From Planctomycetota bacterium (GTDB lineage Bacteria; Planctomycetota; UBA1135; UBA2386): a stretch of 46,245 nt of DNA. Positions 25,198-34,049 of the stretch are shown piece after piece. Position numbers and translations under genes: made by a program. The DNA lies in assembly GCA_016794565.1 (NCBI GenBank), contig JAEUHQ010000206.1:1-46245 (forward strand), given 5' to 3'. The first letter of the stretch is position 1. Each line of letters begins with the position of its first letter. Under the pieces are notes generated by a model. That model was not told the origin of the DNA, did no database searches, and saw only the letters and a program-made list of their open reading frames with translations.

Positions 25198-26136
25198 TCA
25201 GGCCGGTCGCAGCCACGCGAAATCCGTGTTGCCGCCGCTCAGGATCATGCCGACGCGCTTGCCGCGCAGTTGCCCGGCGATGGCCCGCAATGCCGCGAGA
25301 ACCGTGGCTCCGCTCGGCTCGACGACGAGCTTCGTGCGCTCGACGAAGAACCGGCACGCGTCGACGATCGCCCCCTCCTCCACGGTGACCACCCGGACGC
25401 GATGCTGCCGCAGCAGATCGAAGTTCGGCGCACCGAGCCCGGTCATCAGCCCGTCGGCCCAGGTCTTCGGGTTCTCGACGCGCGGTTGCCGCACGCCGCT
25501 CGCCATCGATCGCGCCGCGTCGTCGACCGCCTTCGGCTCGGCCGCGAAGATCGCCGCCCGCGGCAGCAGAGAGCCCACGACCACCGCCGTACCGGCACAG
25601 AGACCGCCGCCACCGACCGGCGCGATCACCGCGTCGAGTTCGGGCACCTGCTCGATCAGCTCGAGCGCGGCCGTGCCCTGCCCCGCGATCACGAACGGGT
25701 TCTCGAACGGATGCACGAGCGTCGCACCGGTCTCCGCCTGCACGGCAGCACACACCGCCTCGCGTTCACTCTGCTTGCAGAAGCGGATCTCTGCACCGTA
25801 GCCGCGCACAGCGGCGACCTTCACGGCCGGCGCGCTGTCCGGCATCACGACGAAGCACGGGATGCGGCGAATGGACGCTGCGTACGCGAGCGCAGCGGCG
25901 TGGTTGCCGCTGCTGTGCGTGACGACACCGCGCGCCGCCGCCGCGTCGTCGAGCGCCAGCACCGCGTTGCATGCCCCGCGGGCCTTGAAGGCGCCGACCT
26001 TCTGCAGGTTCTCGCACTTCGCGAACACCTCCGCGCCGAGTTCGCGGTCCAGCGTCGCCGAGGTCATGACCGGCGTGCGGTGCACGTGGCCGCGGATGCG
26101 CGACGCGGCGGATCGGATGTCGGCGATCGTCGTCAC
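25198..26136 (-). CDS. PLP-dependent threonine/serine dehydratase or serine racemase-like enzyme
   Basis: The 312-aa protein is a fold-type II PLP enzyme. The Schiff-base lysine is Lys51 in QKVGAFKARGA. The SSGNHAAALA loop binds the substrate carboxylate, and the PVGGGGLCAGTA tetraglycine loop binds the PLP phosphate. The terminal SGGN contacts the PLP ring nitrogen. There is no C-terminal ACT regulatory domain, so it resembles catabolic threonine dehydratase or serine racemase rather than biosynthetic IlvA. It would deaminate threonine or serine to the 2-oxoacid. The start is GTG, with TACTGT ending 6 bases upstream. Substrate cannot be settled from sequence. Confidence 0.9.
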   Translation of the reverse strand: MTTIADIRSAASRIRGHVHRTPVMTSATLDRELGAEVFAKCENLQKVGAFKARGACNAVLALDDAAAARGVVTHSSGNHAAALAYAASIRRIPCFVVMPDSAPAVKVAAVRGYGAEIRFCKQSEREAVCAAVQAETGATLVHPFENPFVIAGQGTAALELIEQVPELDAVIAPVGGGGLCAGTAVVVGSLLPRAAIFAAEPKAVDDAARSMASGVRQPRVENPKTWADGLMTGLGAPNFDLLRQHRVRVVTVEEGAIVDACRFFVERTKLVVEPSGATVLAALRAIAGQLRGKRVGMILSGGNTDFAWLRPA

Positions 26137-26142
26137 GATCGC

Positions 26143-26148
26143 ACAGTA
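26143..26148 (-). promoter_or_regulatory. Putative -10 hexamer (leaderless type) of the dehydratase gene
   Basis: Minus-strand TACTGT ends 6 bases before the GTG at 26136. No Shine-Dalgarno sequence is present. Confidence 0.45.
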
Positions 26149-26254
26149 GCGGCGGCGGCCACCATTGCCGCATGGCCGATGCCCGGTTCGTCGCAGGGCC
26201 GGCCCCCGCGCCGATGCCCGTGTCCGCCGCCGGGCGAAGTGATCGACGCAGCCG

Positions 26255-28387
26255 CTACTGCTGCTGGACGCGCAACCGGCCGTTCTTGCGGTCGACGTCG
26301 TAGAGCTTGTTGCCGAGCGGCATGCCCGTCAGCTTGAAGTCGATCGGCTCGCCGATCGGGTCGTCCTGCACCTCGCCGTACCGGATCGCGAAGCCGCATG
26401 CGATGCGGAACACGTTGTCGAGGATGAACGAGTTCAGGTGCAGATCGATGCCGCGGTAGCGCGAGCCGATCCCGGTCTCCGGGTGGTAGTGCTCGAAGGA
26501 GTTCGCGTCGTTCGTGCCCTCCGCGGCGCCGCTGAGCATCGCAACCGTCTTCTTGAGCAGTTCACTCGCGAGCTTCTGCGCGCGCTTGTTGCCGCGCTCG
26601 GCCCAGTACGTGAGACCCTCGAGGATGTGCGTGTTGATGACGGGCCAGGTGCGCCCGTTCCACGGGCAACCCTTGCGCGTCCCCTTCCAGCGGCCAGTCG
26701 CGTCGAACGTCGAGTCGCTGACCGAGATGCTCGGAACCGGGTACTTCGTCCAGAACTCTTCGCGATCCGACAGCGTGTCGAGCATGCGATCGACCTGCTT
26801 CTGGTTCGGGATGTCCGTCGCGAGCGGGTAGAAGCCGACGGCCGCCTTCACGTTCGTCTTGCGGCGGTTGTCGGGATCGAGGTCCATGAAGAGCCCCGCC
26901 TTCTCGTCCCACATCTTCTTGCGAAGCGTGTCGAGGATGACTTCGGCCTCCGCCTGGAAGCGGTTGGCCATCGCCTTCTCCTGGATCTCCTCCGCGACCT
27001 TGTGGAGCCACTTCACCATCCGGTAGCGGAACACCGACGCGTCGATGCCCTTCAGCCGGAACTGCTCGGTGAACTCGATCGCGCGGTCCGCCTTGTCGTC
27101 GATCACCGTGTAGCGGCGCGAGAACTCCTGACCCGCTTCGAAGTGATTGACGATGTCCGTGAGGCCGCTGCCTTCGGGATCGCGGTTGTTGGCGAGCCAC
27201 TTCACGTAGCGCTGCATCGCCATCAACACGGCCTTCTTCGTCGCCTTGTCGGGGTGGATCGCGTCGAGCGCCTCGAAGCCGCCGCCCCAGTCCGCGTGAT
27301 AGAAGTCCGCGGCATTGAGGCCGCTCATGTAGACGCGGCCCGGCACCTGCCCGTTGTGATGGATGTTCTCGAAGAACACCTTGAGGCAGCCGCGCGCGAG
27401 CGTCGGATCCTGCAGCCAGCGCGCTTCGCGCATGATCGCCGGCGTGCTGAACGCCGACGGCTGGTGGAACGGACCGTTGCCCTCGCACACCGACGCCGAG
27501 GAGAACGAGCCGGCGCCGTGCGGCTGGCGCAGCGCGCAGAGGAGTTCGAAGCGGTGGCGCACCACTCGCTCGATCTCCTTGTTGTCGCACGAGAACTTCG
27601 GCACCTTCTCCCAGAAGGCGCTCCAGCCGTTCTCGTCCTTCGGGTCGGGCCGGCGCGCGCGGAACAGCACGCCCTTGCCCTTGAAGATCACGTTCGCTTC
27701 GAAGCGGTGCGCGGCCTTGGCCCCCGCCTTCAGCGGCACCGGCCGGAACATCCCGCAATAGACGCGCGAGCCGGGCACGATCGGACTCGGCTTCTCCATC
27801 GGCCGCTTCGCGCGCGGCGTCGGGAGCTGCACCATCTCGAACCACGGCGTCTCTTCGAAGTCGGGACGGTCGCTGCCGCCCTCGGCGAAGTAGCCCTGCA
27901 GACAACGTCCGCCCTTGCTGTCAGGACTGGAGAAGTGGATGTCGGCCGGCACTTCGGGCACGTCGCCGTTCTTCAACATCCGGCGGATGCGGAAGCTGTC
28001 GCCCTCGAGCGAAACGGGCTCGCCTTCCGGATCTGCCGTCGTCCACATCACGACCGTGATCTCACGATCTGCCCTGGCACCGTTCGTGATCTCGATCTCC
28101 GACACGAAACGATCGTCCTGCGTCACGAAGCGCCGCTCGACGACCTTGAGGCCGCCCGGCTCGTCGTATGTCAGCACGAGGCGACCGTGTTCTCGCGTTG
28201 TCGTCCGGCAATGGAGCGCGATCGGCTTGCTCGCCTCGAGGAACGACAAGAAGAACACCGACGGCACAGCGGCATTGCCGATGTGCGCCTCGTCGGCGAA
28301 GCCGGGCGCCTCCAGGAAGCGCGGGAAGCGCGGCGCGTAGAGGCAATACCCGCCGCCGGCGAGGGCGAACTTTTTCTTCTGGTTCAT
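26255..28387 (-). CDS. (alpha/alpha)6-barrel glycoside hydrolase, GH63/MGH1-like
   Basis: The 710-aa protein has an N-terminal beta-sandwich (GDSFRIRRMLKNG, VVMWTTADPEGEP) and a helical-barrel catalytic domain from about residue 270. Barrel motifs typical of GH63/GH37-related enzymes are GNGPFHQPSAFSTPAIMREARWL, NHFEAGQEFSRRY (acidic residues of the first catalytic loop), GCPWNGRTWPVINTHILEGL and SFEHYHPETG (candidate catalytic Glu). It likely cleaves an alpha-glucosidic or mannosyl linkage; the substrate is unknown. No signal peptide is seen. An ATG at 28579 would add 64 residues, but that stretch has unusually AT-rich third positions and begins inside a possible promoter, so I prefer 28387. 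Confidence 0.82.
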   Translation of the reverse strand: MNQKKKFALAGGGYCLYAPRFPRFLEAPGFADEAHIGNAAVPSVFFLSFLEASKPIALHCRTTTREHGRLVLTYDEPGGLKVVERRFVTQDDRFVSEIEITNGARADREITVVMWTTADPEGEPVSLEGDSFRIRRMLKNGDVPEVPADIHFSSPDSKGGRCLQGYFAEGGSDRPDFEETPWFEMVQLPTPRAKRPMEKPSPIVPGSRVYCGMFRPVPLKAGAKAAHRFEANVIFKGKGVLFRARRPDPKDENGWSAFWEKVPKFSCDNKEIERVVRHRFELLCALRQPHGAGSFSSASVCEGNGPFHQPSAFSTPAIMREARWLQDPTLARGCLKVFFENIHHNGQVPGRVYMSGLNAADFYHADWGGGFEALDAIHPDKATKKAVLMAMQRYVKWLANNRDPEGSGLTDIVNHFEAGQEFSRRYTVIDDKADRAIEFTEQFRLKGIDASVFRYRMVKWLHKVAEEIQEKAMANRFQAEAEVILDTLRKKMWDEKAGLFMDLDPDNRRKTNVKAAVGFYPLATDIPNQKQVDRMLDTLSDREEFWTKYPVPSISVSDSTFDATGRWKGTRKGCPWNGRTWPVINTHILEGLTYWAERGNKRAQKLASELLKKTVAMLSGAAEGTNDANSFEHYHPETGIGSRYRGIDLHLNSFILDNVFRIACGFAIRYGEVQDDPIGEPIDFKLTGMPLGNKLYDVDRKNGRLRVQQQ

Positions 28388-28577
28388 CCCGATCTCGCGC
28401 GCAGCACCCGCCGCGGGCTTCTGGCCGGAGCCGTCGGCTTTGCGGCCGCCCGTCGAACCTGGCTTCGCGTCACCCGCCGTAACCTGACCCTTCAAAAGCT
28501 CTTGTGTCACTTGATTGGCTGCCGGCTCGCGCCAGATCGTGTTCGGTTGGACCGTATTTTGAGAGATGCTTGGCGCC

Positions 28578-28605
28578 ATCTTGAGGACTGCTCCGCCACA
28601 GTCAA
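28578..28605 (-). promoter_or_regulatory. Possible sigma-70 promoter of the glycoside hydrolase gene
   Basis: Minus-strand TTGACT (28605-28600), a 16-base spacer and CAAGAT (28583-28578) form the best -35/-10 pair I saw. It lies 51 bases beyond the end of the kinase gene. It would give a leader of about 180 bases before ATG 28387. Confidence 0.4.
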
Positions 28606-28655
28606 GGACCTTTGCGCGCGCCACTCCCCGCCAATGGCGCCATGGGCGCCGCCAA

Positions 28656-31600
28656 TCACTGTGGGCCGGCCAGCAACGATGTCGCGCTCGGGCGGTCTGC
28701 CAATGGCACGTGGGCAGCCGCGGCATCGATCTCCGCGGCGGTGAGCAGTCCGTCGCCGCGCTGCAACGCCCGCCGAACGAGGGCCCGCTCCCCGAGTGCG
28801 TCGGCGACGACGGCGAGCAGGTAGCGGGCACGAAGGTCGCGTTCGTCCTCGCCGATCGACGCCGAGAGAAGGTCGGCCGCGGACCGATGCTCGCCGCGAA
28901 CGTACGCGACCAACGCTCGCAGGAGCCGCGCATCGCCGTGCCGCGGATCCGCCGCGATCGCCCGATCCGCCGCAGCCGCCAGCGAGGCGACGCCCTCGTT
29001 CGTCGTGAGCAGACTCGCCGCGTTCCGCAACAGGATGCCCGCCGGCGCGGTGGACGGTGGCACCATGACGCCGCTGCGCTGCAACAGCGCGTGCAGCGAA
29101 GGATCGGCGGGCGAACGCGCGAGTGCGGAGACCGGCAGCCAACCGCGCCACGACGCCATGCGGGCGGAAGCGTCGCTCGGCTCCGCGGCTTCTTCGGGGT
29201 GGGCGAGCCAGCGCAACGGCGAACGCGAGTTCGCGATCGCGGCAACCGCGACGCGGTCGTCCTTCCGCCCCCACGCGGCCAGCAACGCGCTGCGCTGCAG
29301 GACGACGCGCGCACTGTCGGCCCCCGCCAGCGGACCACCGAAGTCACCCTCGCGCAGCAGCGCCACGGCGTCCTCGACGCGGCCCAAGGCGTGCATCGCG
29401 CGGGCACGGGCGAGCTGGGTCTCCGGCAGCATCGCGGCCGCGTCGGGGAACACCGAAGTCTCGCGCGGCAGCGCGAGCAGTCGCCGGGCGACGGCATCGA
29501 GCGCGGCGAGTTGCCGCCGCACGTCGCCGAGGTGCGCCGCGGCGATCGCCTCGACACGGCGTGCCGCGACGTCGTCCGGGGTGAGCGCGAGTGCTCGTTG
29601 CACCGCGTCCAGCGCGCGCGCCGCCGACCCGGCCGCGAGATGCACGCGGGCAGCCTGCACTTCGGCCGCGGCACGGCGCGCCGGCGAACCGTTCGCGGCG
29701 AGCGCACGCGCATCGACCAGCGCATCGGCGGAGCGACCGAGGAGCGCCAGCGCGGTGATGCGATGCAGGCGAGCCTCGAAGGCCGTCGGATCGCGGCGGA
29801 TCACCTCGTCGAGAAGCCCGAGACCGAGATCGGCGAACGCGTTGGCGAACGCAGTCGGCACGGGCAACACCGCGATCGGCGAGTAGTCTGCTTCGAACGC
29901 GATCGGACCGTCCTGCAGCACACCGCCCTCGGCGAGCGCGAGCAGCACGCGCGCCGTCAGCATGTGCACCCACGGCTCCGCCGCCTGCAACACTTCCTTC
30001 ACCATCGCGACGGGAGCCGCGAGGTCCTCCGCCTTTCGCGCCTGCAGGCACCGCAGCGCCGCGAGCAGCAACCTCGCGGTGCCGTAGCGCGGGCGCAGCG
30101 CCGCCGCCTGGAGCAGGTCGTCCGCCGCGCCGCCAAGATCCGCCACGTCGGGGCAGGTCTTGCACCAGCCTCGATGCAGGAGCGCCCAGTACCGTCGCTC
30201 CGACCCGAGGTCCGGAGAACGGAGCGCCGTGGAGAACGCGTCGATCGCGGCGGCGTGATCCTGTTCGTCCTGGAACCAGAAGCCGAGCCACCACGCGACG
30301 CCCGCGTCGTCGACGGGTGCGCTCGCACGCAGGCGTCGCGCCTCGTCGACGCGGCCGCGCTGCCGATGCCAGACCGCCGCCAGCATGCGATCGGCCGCCG
30401 TCGCCCGCGGACATGCGAGCAGGCGCTCGATCGCGGTCGCGGTCGACGCTTCGTCGTCGCCCACGTCGAGCCGCGTCATCGCGAGAGTGCGCAACACCTC
30501 GACGTCGTCCGGGTGGCGGCCGACCAGGGCCTCGGCGAGTGCCAGGGCTTCCCCCGCGGCCGGGGATCGCGCCGCCATGTCGTCGCCGAGTTCGTCGCCG
30601 AGCCCGAGGCGCGCGTAGAACCGCCGCGACGCGCCGCCGAACACCGTGAGGCGCTCGGGCGCGCTCGCGAGCAGTTCGTCGATCTTCGTCAGATCCTGTT
30701 CGCGGCGAAGGCGCAGGTTCTCGCCGGCGCGGCGCCACGATGCGGCGAACACCACGACGAGCGCCGACACCAGCAGAACGACGACGGCCGGCCAAGCCGC
30801 GGCCCGCGGGCGGCGGCGCCAGCGGCGCAGCGATCGACGCAGCGAGCCGCTGCGCTTCGCGTGGATCTCCTCGTCCGCCGCGAAGCGCCGCAGGTCGGCG
30901 GCCAGTGCATCCGCGGACGCATAGCGATCGCGCGGGTCCTTCTCGAGACACTGCATCGCGATGCGCGCGAGCGGCGCGGGCACCGCCGAACCGATCCGTC
31001 GCGGGTCGACCGGGTCGCGGTTCAGGATCGCGTCGATCACCGTCGCCAGCGGCCCCGGCGGCACCGGCGGCCGGCCGCACAGACACTCGTACAACACCGC
31101 CCCCAGGGCGAACACGTCGCTCGCCGCGGTGCCGTTCTCGGCACCCACCGCCTGCTCGGGCGCCATGTAGAGAGGCGTGCCGAGGAACTCGCCCGTGCGC
31201 GTCAACGTCGCCGCGTCGGCGTCGCGCGCAGTCGCGAGCCCGAAGTCGAGCACGACCAGCCTCCCGTCGTCGCGACACATGAGGTTCGCGGGTTTCACGT
31301 CGCGGTGCACCACGCCGTGCCGATGCGCGAACGCGAGTGCGTCGGCAGCGTCGGCGAGCGACGACGCGAGCCGGCTTCGGTCGTCCAAGAACCCGCGCGC
31401 ACGCACGTGATCGACGTCGCGAGCATCGTTCGCAGCCGCGAGCAGGCGCTGCAGCGATCGCCCTTCGATCCGGTCCATCGCCAGCCACGCACATCCGTCG
31501 GTCTCGCCGAATCCGAAGACCGGCACGATCCCAGGGTGTTCGAGCGACGCCGCGGTCTGCGCCTCGCGGCGGAAGCGCGAGTGCGACTGCCCGTCCCGCG

Positions 31601-31913
31601 CCACGTGGCCGTGCATCACCTTGAGGGCGACGCGACGTCCGGTGGACACCTGCTCCGCATCGAAGACGCAGCCCATCGCGCCGCGGCCGAGCTCGCCGAA
31701 GACGCGGAAGTCGCCGTAGCGGCGCGGGAGATCGCGCGGCGGCGCCATGGTCGCCATGCCGTCGATCGCCGCGAGTTCCTCGAGTTCGGCCAGGAAGTGC
31801 GTCCGCAGCGATGCGGGCAGTTCCTTCGCGAACTCACCGGGCAGCAGCGCGGGATCGCTCTCCTTGCGGAGGAGCCAGTCGCCGATGGCGCGTTCGAGGT
31901 CGTCGTCGTTCAC
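28656..31913 (-). CDS. Serine/threonine protein kinase with membrane anchor and TPR-like tail
   Basis: The 1085-aa protein has a Hanks-type kinase domain: glycine loop GELGRGAMGCVF (73-84), Lys98 in VALKVM, HRDVKPANLM with Asp205, DFG at 223-225 and MAPEQ. One membrane helix lies at about 371-392. The outer 690 residues are helical repeats of TPR character with Ala/Leu pairs (ALALAEALVGRHPDDVEVLRTLAMTRLDVG, RALDAVQRALALTPDDVAARRVEAIAAAHLG). It should phosphorylate Ser/Thr in response to a signal bound outside. The start is GTG, overlapping the stop of the ECF sigma gene as GTGA, so the sigma factor is a probable partner or substrate; that link is inferred from position and from the known pairing in planctomycetes. 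Confidence 0.93.
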   Translation of the reverse strand: MNDDDLERAIGDWLLRKESDPALLPGEFAKELPASLRTHFLAELEELAAIDGMATMAPPRDLPRRYGDFRVFGELGRGAMGCVFDAEQVSTGRRVALKVMHGHVARDGQSHSRFRREAQTAASLEHPGIVPVFGFGETDGCAWLAMDRIEGRSLQRLLAAANDARDVDHVRARGFLDDRSRLASSLADAADALAFAHRHGVVHRDVKPANLMCRDDGRLVVLDFGLATARDADAATLTRTGEFLGTPLYMAPEQAVGAENGTAASDVFALGAVLYECLCGRPPVPPGPLATVIDAILNRDPVDPRRIGSAVPAPLARIAMQCLEKDPRDRYASADALAADLRRFAADEEIHAKRSGSLRRSLRRWRRRPRAAAWPAVVVLLVSALVVVFAASWRRAGENLRLRREQDLTKIDELLASAPERLTVFGGASRRFYARLGLGDELGDDMAARSPAAGEALALAEALVGRHPDDVEVLRTLAMTRLDVGDDEASTATAIERLLACPRATAADRMLAAVWHRQRGRVDEARRLRASAPVDDAGVAWWLGFWFQDEQDHAAAIDAFSTALRSPDLGSERRYWALLHRGWCKTCPDVADLGGAADDLLQAAALRPRYGTARLLLAALRCLQARKAEDLAAPVAMVKEVLQAAEPWVHMLTARVLLALAEGGVLQDGPIAFEADYSPIAVLPVPTAFANAFADLGLGLLDEVIRRDPTAFEARLHRITALALLGRSADALVDARALAANGSPARRAAAEVQAARVHLAAGSAARALDAVQRALALTPDDVAARRVEAIAAAHLGDVRRQLAALDAVARRLLALPRETSVFPDAAAMLPETQLARARAMHALGRVEDAVALLREGDFGGPLAGADSARVVLQRSALLAAWGRKDDRVAVAAIANSRSPLRWLAHPEEAAEPSDASARMASWRGWLPVSALARSPADPSLHALLQRSGVMVPPSTAPAGILLRNAASLLTTNEGVASLAAAADRAIAADPRHGDARLLRALVAYVRGEHRSAADLLSASIGEDERDLRARYLLAVVADALGERALVRRALQRGDGLLTAAEIDAAAAHVPLADRPSATSLLAGPQ

Positions 31914-32518
31914 TCGTCGACTCCGTCGCCGCCCATGGCCGTCTTCAGCTTGCGCAGTGCGCGACTCAGGAGCAGTGCGACGGCGTTCCGCGTGCGGCCG
32001 AGGCGATCGGCGATCTCCTGCAGCGAGAGACCCTGCATGCGGGCGAGGGTGATGACCTCGCGGTCGTCGGCGGACAGCGTCGCGAGCGCACGATCGAGCC
32101 GCGCCTCCGCTTCCACACCGACGACGAGCGTGCGCGGCCCGGGGCCGGCGTCCTCCGGGTGCACGGCTCCGGGCACGATCGTGCTGCCGTCTCCTTGCAG
32201 CGGCCGTTCGAGGCGACGATCCCTCTTCTGCGCCGACACCATGCGCTGCAGGTTCGACAACCGGTTCAGCGCGACGGTCGCGAGCCAGCGGAAGAACGAG
32301 TCCGGCCCCTGGTACGTGTAGTCCGCGAACTGGCGCGTCGCCTCGAGGTAGGCCTCCTGCACGAGGTCGTCGAGCTCGGTCGAGCGCAGCGCCGAACCGC
32401 CCTTCAGCGCGAGCAGGCGCCGCAAACGGGCCTGGCAGCCGGCGAACAGTTGATCCAGCGCCTGCGGATCGCCCGCGGCGGCGTGGTCGACGAGGCGCTT
32501 GCTGGGTCGGGAGTCCAT
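31910..32518 (-). CDS. ECF-family sigma factor paired with a kinase
   Basis: The 202-aa protein has region 2 (LFAGCQARLRRLLALKGGSALRSTELDDLVQEAYLEATRQF, FFRWLATVALNRLSNLQRM) and region 4 (LSADDREVITLARMQGLSLQEIADRLGRTRNAVALLLSRALRKLK). A linker of about 45 residues between them is Gly/Pro-rich. No anti-sigma gene is adjacent; instead its stop codon overlaps the GTG of the kinase gene. This suggests control by phosphorylation, as proposed for ECF groups encoded next to Ser/Thr kinases. The ATG at 32518 is chosen for family length. Longer in-frame starts exist upstream but carry Arg-rich sequence with no family match. Confidence 0.92.
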   Translation of the reverse strand: MDSRPSKRLVDHAAAGDPQALDQLFAGCQARLRRLLALKGGSALRSTELDDLVQEAYLEATRQFADYTYQGPDSFFRWLATVALNRLSNLQRMVSAQKRDRRLERPLQGDGSTIVPGAVHPEDAGPGPRTLVVGVEAEARLDRALATLSADDREVITLARMQGLSLQEIADRLGRTRNAVALLLSRALRKLKTAMGGDGVDE

Positions 32519-32639
32519 GGCAATGGATGCGGCAGCAGCGTTCAGGTGCGGCGCGAGGCGGGAATGTCGGCGATTCCGCGAAATCATGCCAGCGCGGCGC
32601 CCGTCGCGCTTTCGGCGCGAGCCCGACAAGCCGGAAGGG

Positions 32640-32656
32640 GTCCTTACCTGAAGGAC
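32640..32656 (+). promoter_or_regulatory. Hairpin overlapping the ribosome binding site of the TPR lipoprotein
   Basis: GTCCTT (32640-32645) pairs perfectly with AAGGAC (32651-32656) around a 5-base loop. The right arm contains the AAGGA Shine-Dalgarno sequence, 3 bases before the GTG start at 32659. Folding would hide the ribosome binding site. Confidence 0.4.
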
Positions 32657-32658
32657 GA

Positions 32659-33954
32659 GTGAACACCCTCGCTCGCATCGCCGCGTCCGCTCGCCGGGCG
32701 CCGATCCTGACCGCACTGTTGCTGGCCGCGTGTGGCGGGAACCCGCCCAAGGAGAGTGCAGCGGTCGTGGGTGCGCTGCGCATCGCGCTCGCCCCGCACG
32801 AGGGCACGACCGCGGTCGACGAGCAGATCCGCGAAGTTCAGGCCCGCGTGAAGGAGCGCGTCGACGTGCCGCGGCTCGAGCGCCTGGCCACGCTGTACAT
32901 CGGAAAGGCGCGCGGCAGCGGCGACCCGGGCTACTACCGGCTCGCCGAAGCCAGCGCCGACGCTATGCCGCAGGACGGCGGCGGACAGCATGCAGCCATG
33001 CTGGTGCGCGGGCACGTTCGCCACGCTCTGCACGACTTCGCGGCCGCCGAGACGATCGCGCGGCGGCTCGTGGCGGAGCGGGGCATGTTCCTCGATCACG
33101 GCCTGCTCGGCGACGTGCTCCTCGACCTGGGTCGCCTCGAAGAAGCGCGCGACGTGTACCAGCGCATGCTGGACCTGAAGCCGTGCCTGCAGAGCTACGC
33201 ACGCGCGGCGCACGTTCGCTGGCTCGTCGGCGACATCGCGGGCAGCCGCGAACTGCTCCACATGGCCGCGTCCGCGGGAAGCCACCGAGATCCCGAATCG
33301 ATGGCCTGGGTGCTCGCTCGACGCGCGACGCTCGAACTGCAGGCGAACGACGCGGAGACAGCGCTCACGTACGCCGACGCGGCCCTCGAACGGGTCGTCG
33401 ACCATCCGCAGGCGCTGCTCGCCCGGGGTCGCGCGCTGCTGGCGCTCGGCGACGCGACGCAGGCGGAGGCGAGTCTCGGCAAGGCGGTCGCGTGCTATCC
33501 GCTGCCCGAGTACCTGTGGGCGCACGCCGACGCGCTGCGTGCGGGCGGCCGGGAAGGCGACGCGGCGCGCGTCGAAGCCGATCTGCTGCGCACCGGCGAA
33601 CGCGAGGACCCGCGCACGTTCGCCGCGTGGCTCGCGACCACCGGCCAGCATCCGGAGACCGCGTTGCGCCTCGCGGAAGCGGAGTTCCGGATCCGTCAGG
33701 ACGCGCTCACCGCCGACGTGCTCGCCGCGGCGCGAGTCCGAATGGGCGACTACTCCGGCGCCGCGACGGCGATGCAGCAGGCGCTGGCCGTCGGCCCCGC
33801 GGATGCCCGGGTCCGTCTGCACGCCGCGATGGTCGACATCGCGCGCGGCGAAAGCGGAGTCGCGGGTTCCCACCTGGCTGCTGCCGACGCCGCGCGCGCG
33901 GCGCTCCTGCCCAGCGAGCGTGCGCTGCTGGCGGACCTGCGCCGACGCCTGTGA
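32659..33954 (+). CDS. TPR-repeat lipoprotein
   Basis: The 431-aa protein starts at GTG 32659 with a lipoprotein signal (RRAPILTALLLAACGG, lipobox LAAC). The mature part is made of tetratricopeptide-like helix pairs: HALHDFAAAETIARRLVAERG, LLGDVLLDLGRLEEARDVYQRMLDLKP, ADAALERVVDHPQALLARGRALLALGDATQAEASLGKAV and MGDYSGAATAMQQALAVGPADARVRLHAAMVDIARG. TPR proteins hold protein partners. It precedes the DUF4331 gene by 95 bases with a strong hairpin between them, and in several bacteria TPR proteins accompany DUF4331. It diverges from the ECF sigma gene. Confidence 0.85.
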   Translation: MNTLARIAASARRAPILTALLLAACGGNPPKESAAVVGALRIALAPHEGTTAVDEQIREVQARVKERVDVPRLERLATLYIGKARGSGDPGYYRLAEASADAMPQDGGGQHAAMLVRGHVRHALHDFAAAETIARRLVAERGMFLDHGLLGDVLLDLGRLEEARDVYQRMLDLKPCLQSYARAAHVRWLVGDIAGSRELLHMAASAGSHRDPESMAWVLARRATLELQANDAETALTYADAALERVVDHPQALLARGRALLALGDATQAEASLGKAVACYPLPEYLWAHADALRAGGREGDAARVEADLLRTGEREDPRTFAAWLATTGQHPETALRLAEAEFRIRQDALTADVLAAARVRMGDYSGAATAMQQALAVGPADARVRLHAAMVDIARGESGVAGSHLAAADAARAALLPSERALLADLRRRL

Positions 33955-33995
33955 CCGACGTCGGACGTCCGCGCACTTCGCGCTCGGCGTCCGCG

Positions 33996-34015
33996 GCTCG
34001 CCCACACGGGCGAGC
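33996..34015 (+). terminator. Strong hairpin between the TPR and DUF4331 genes
   Basis: GCTCGCCC (33996-34003) pairs perfectly with GGGCGAGC (34008-34015) across an ACAC loop, 41 bases after the TPR stop and 35 before the DUF4331 ATG. It is followed by ACCTTCCC, a weak T-tract. It may be a terminator or an attenuator that separates expression of the two genes. Confidence 0.5.
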
Positions 34016-34049
34016 ACCTTCCCGAACGGGAGCGAAACGAGAACGAGTC

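Noticed and set aside
28579..28579. ATG at 28579 as the glycoside hydrolase start
   Set aside because: The added 64 residues include atypical codon use and low-complexity sequence, and the ATG overlaps a candidate -10. It remains possible.
32560..32600. A TGGCAT-containing sigma-54-like site upstream of the kinase-linked sigma gene
   Set aside because: The GG and GC dinucleotides are not 10 bases apart and the TTGC element is missing.
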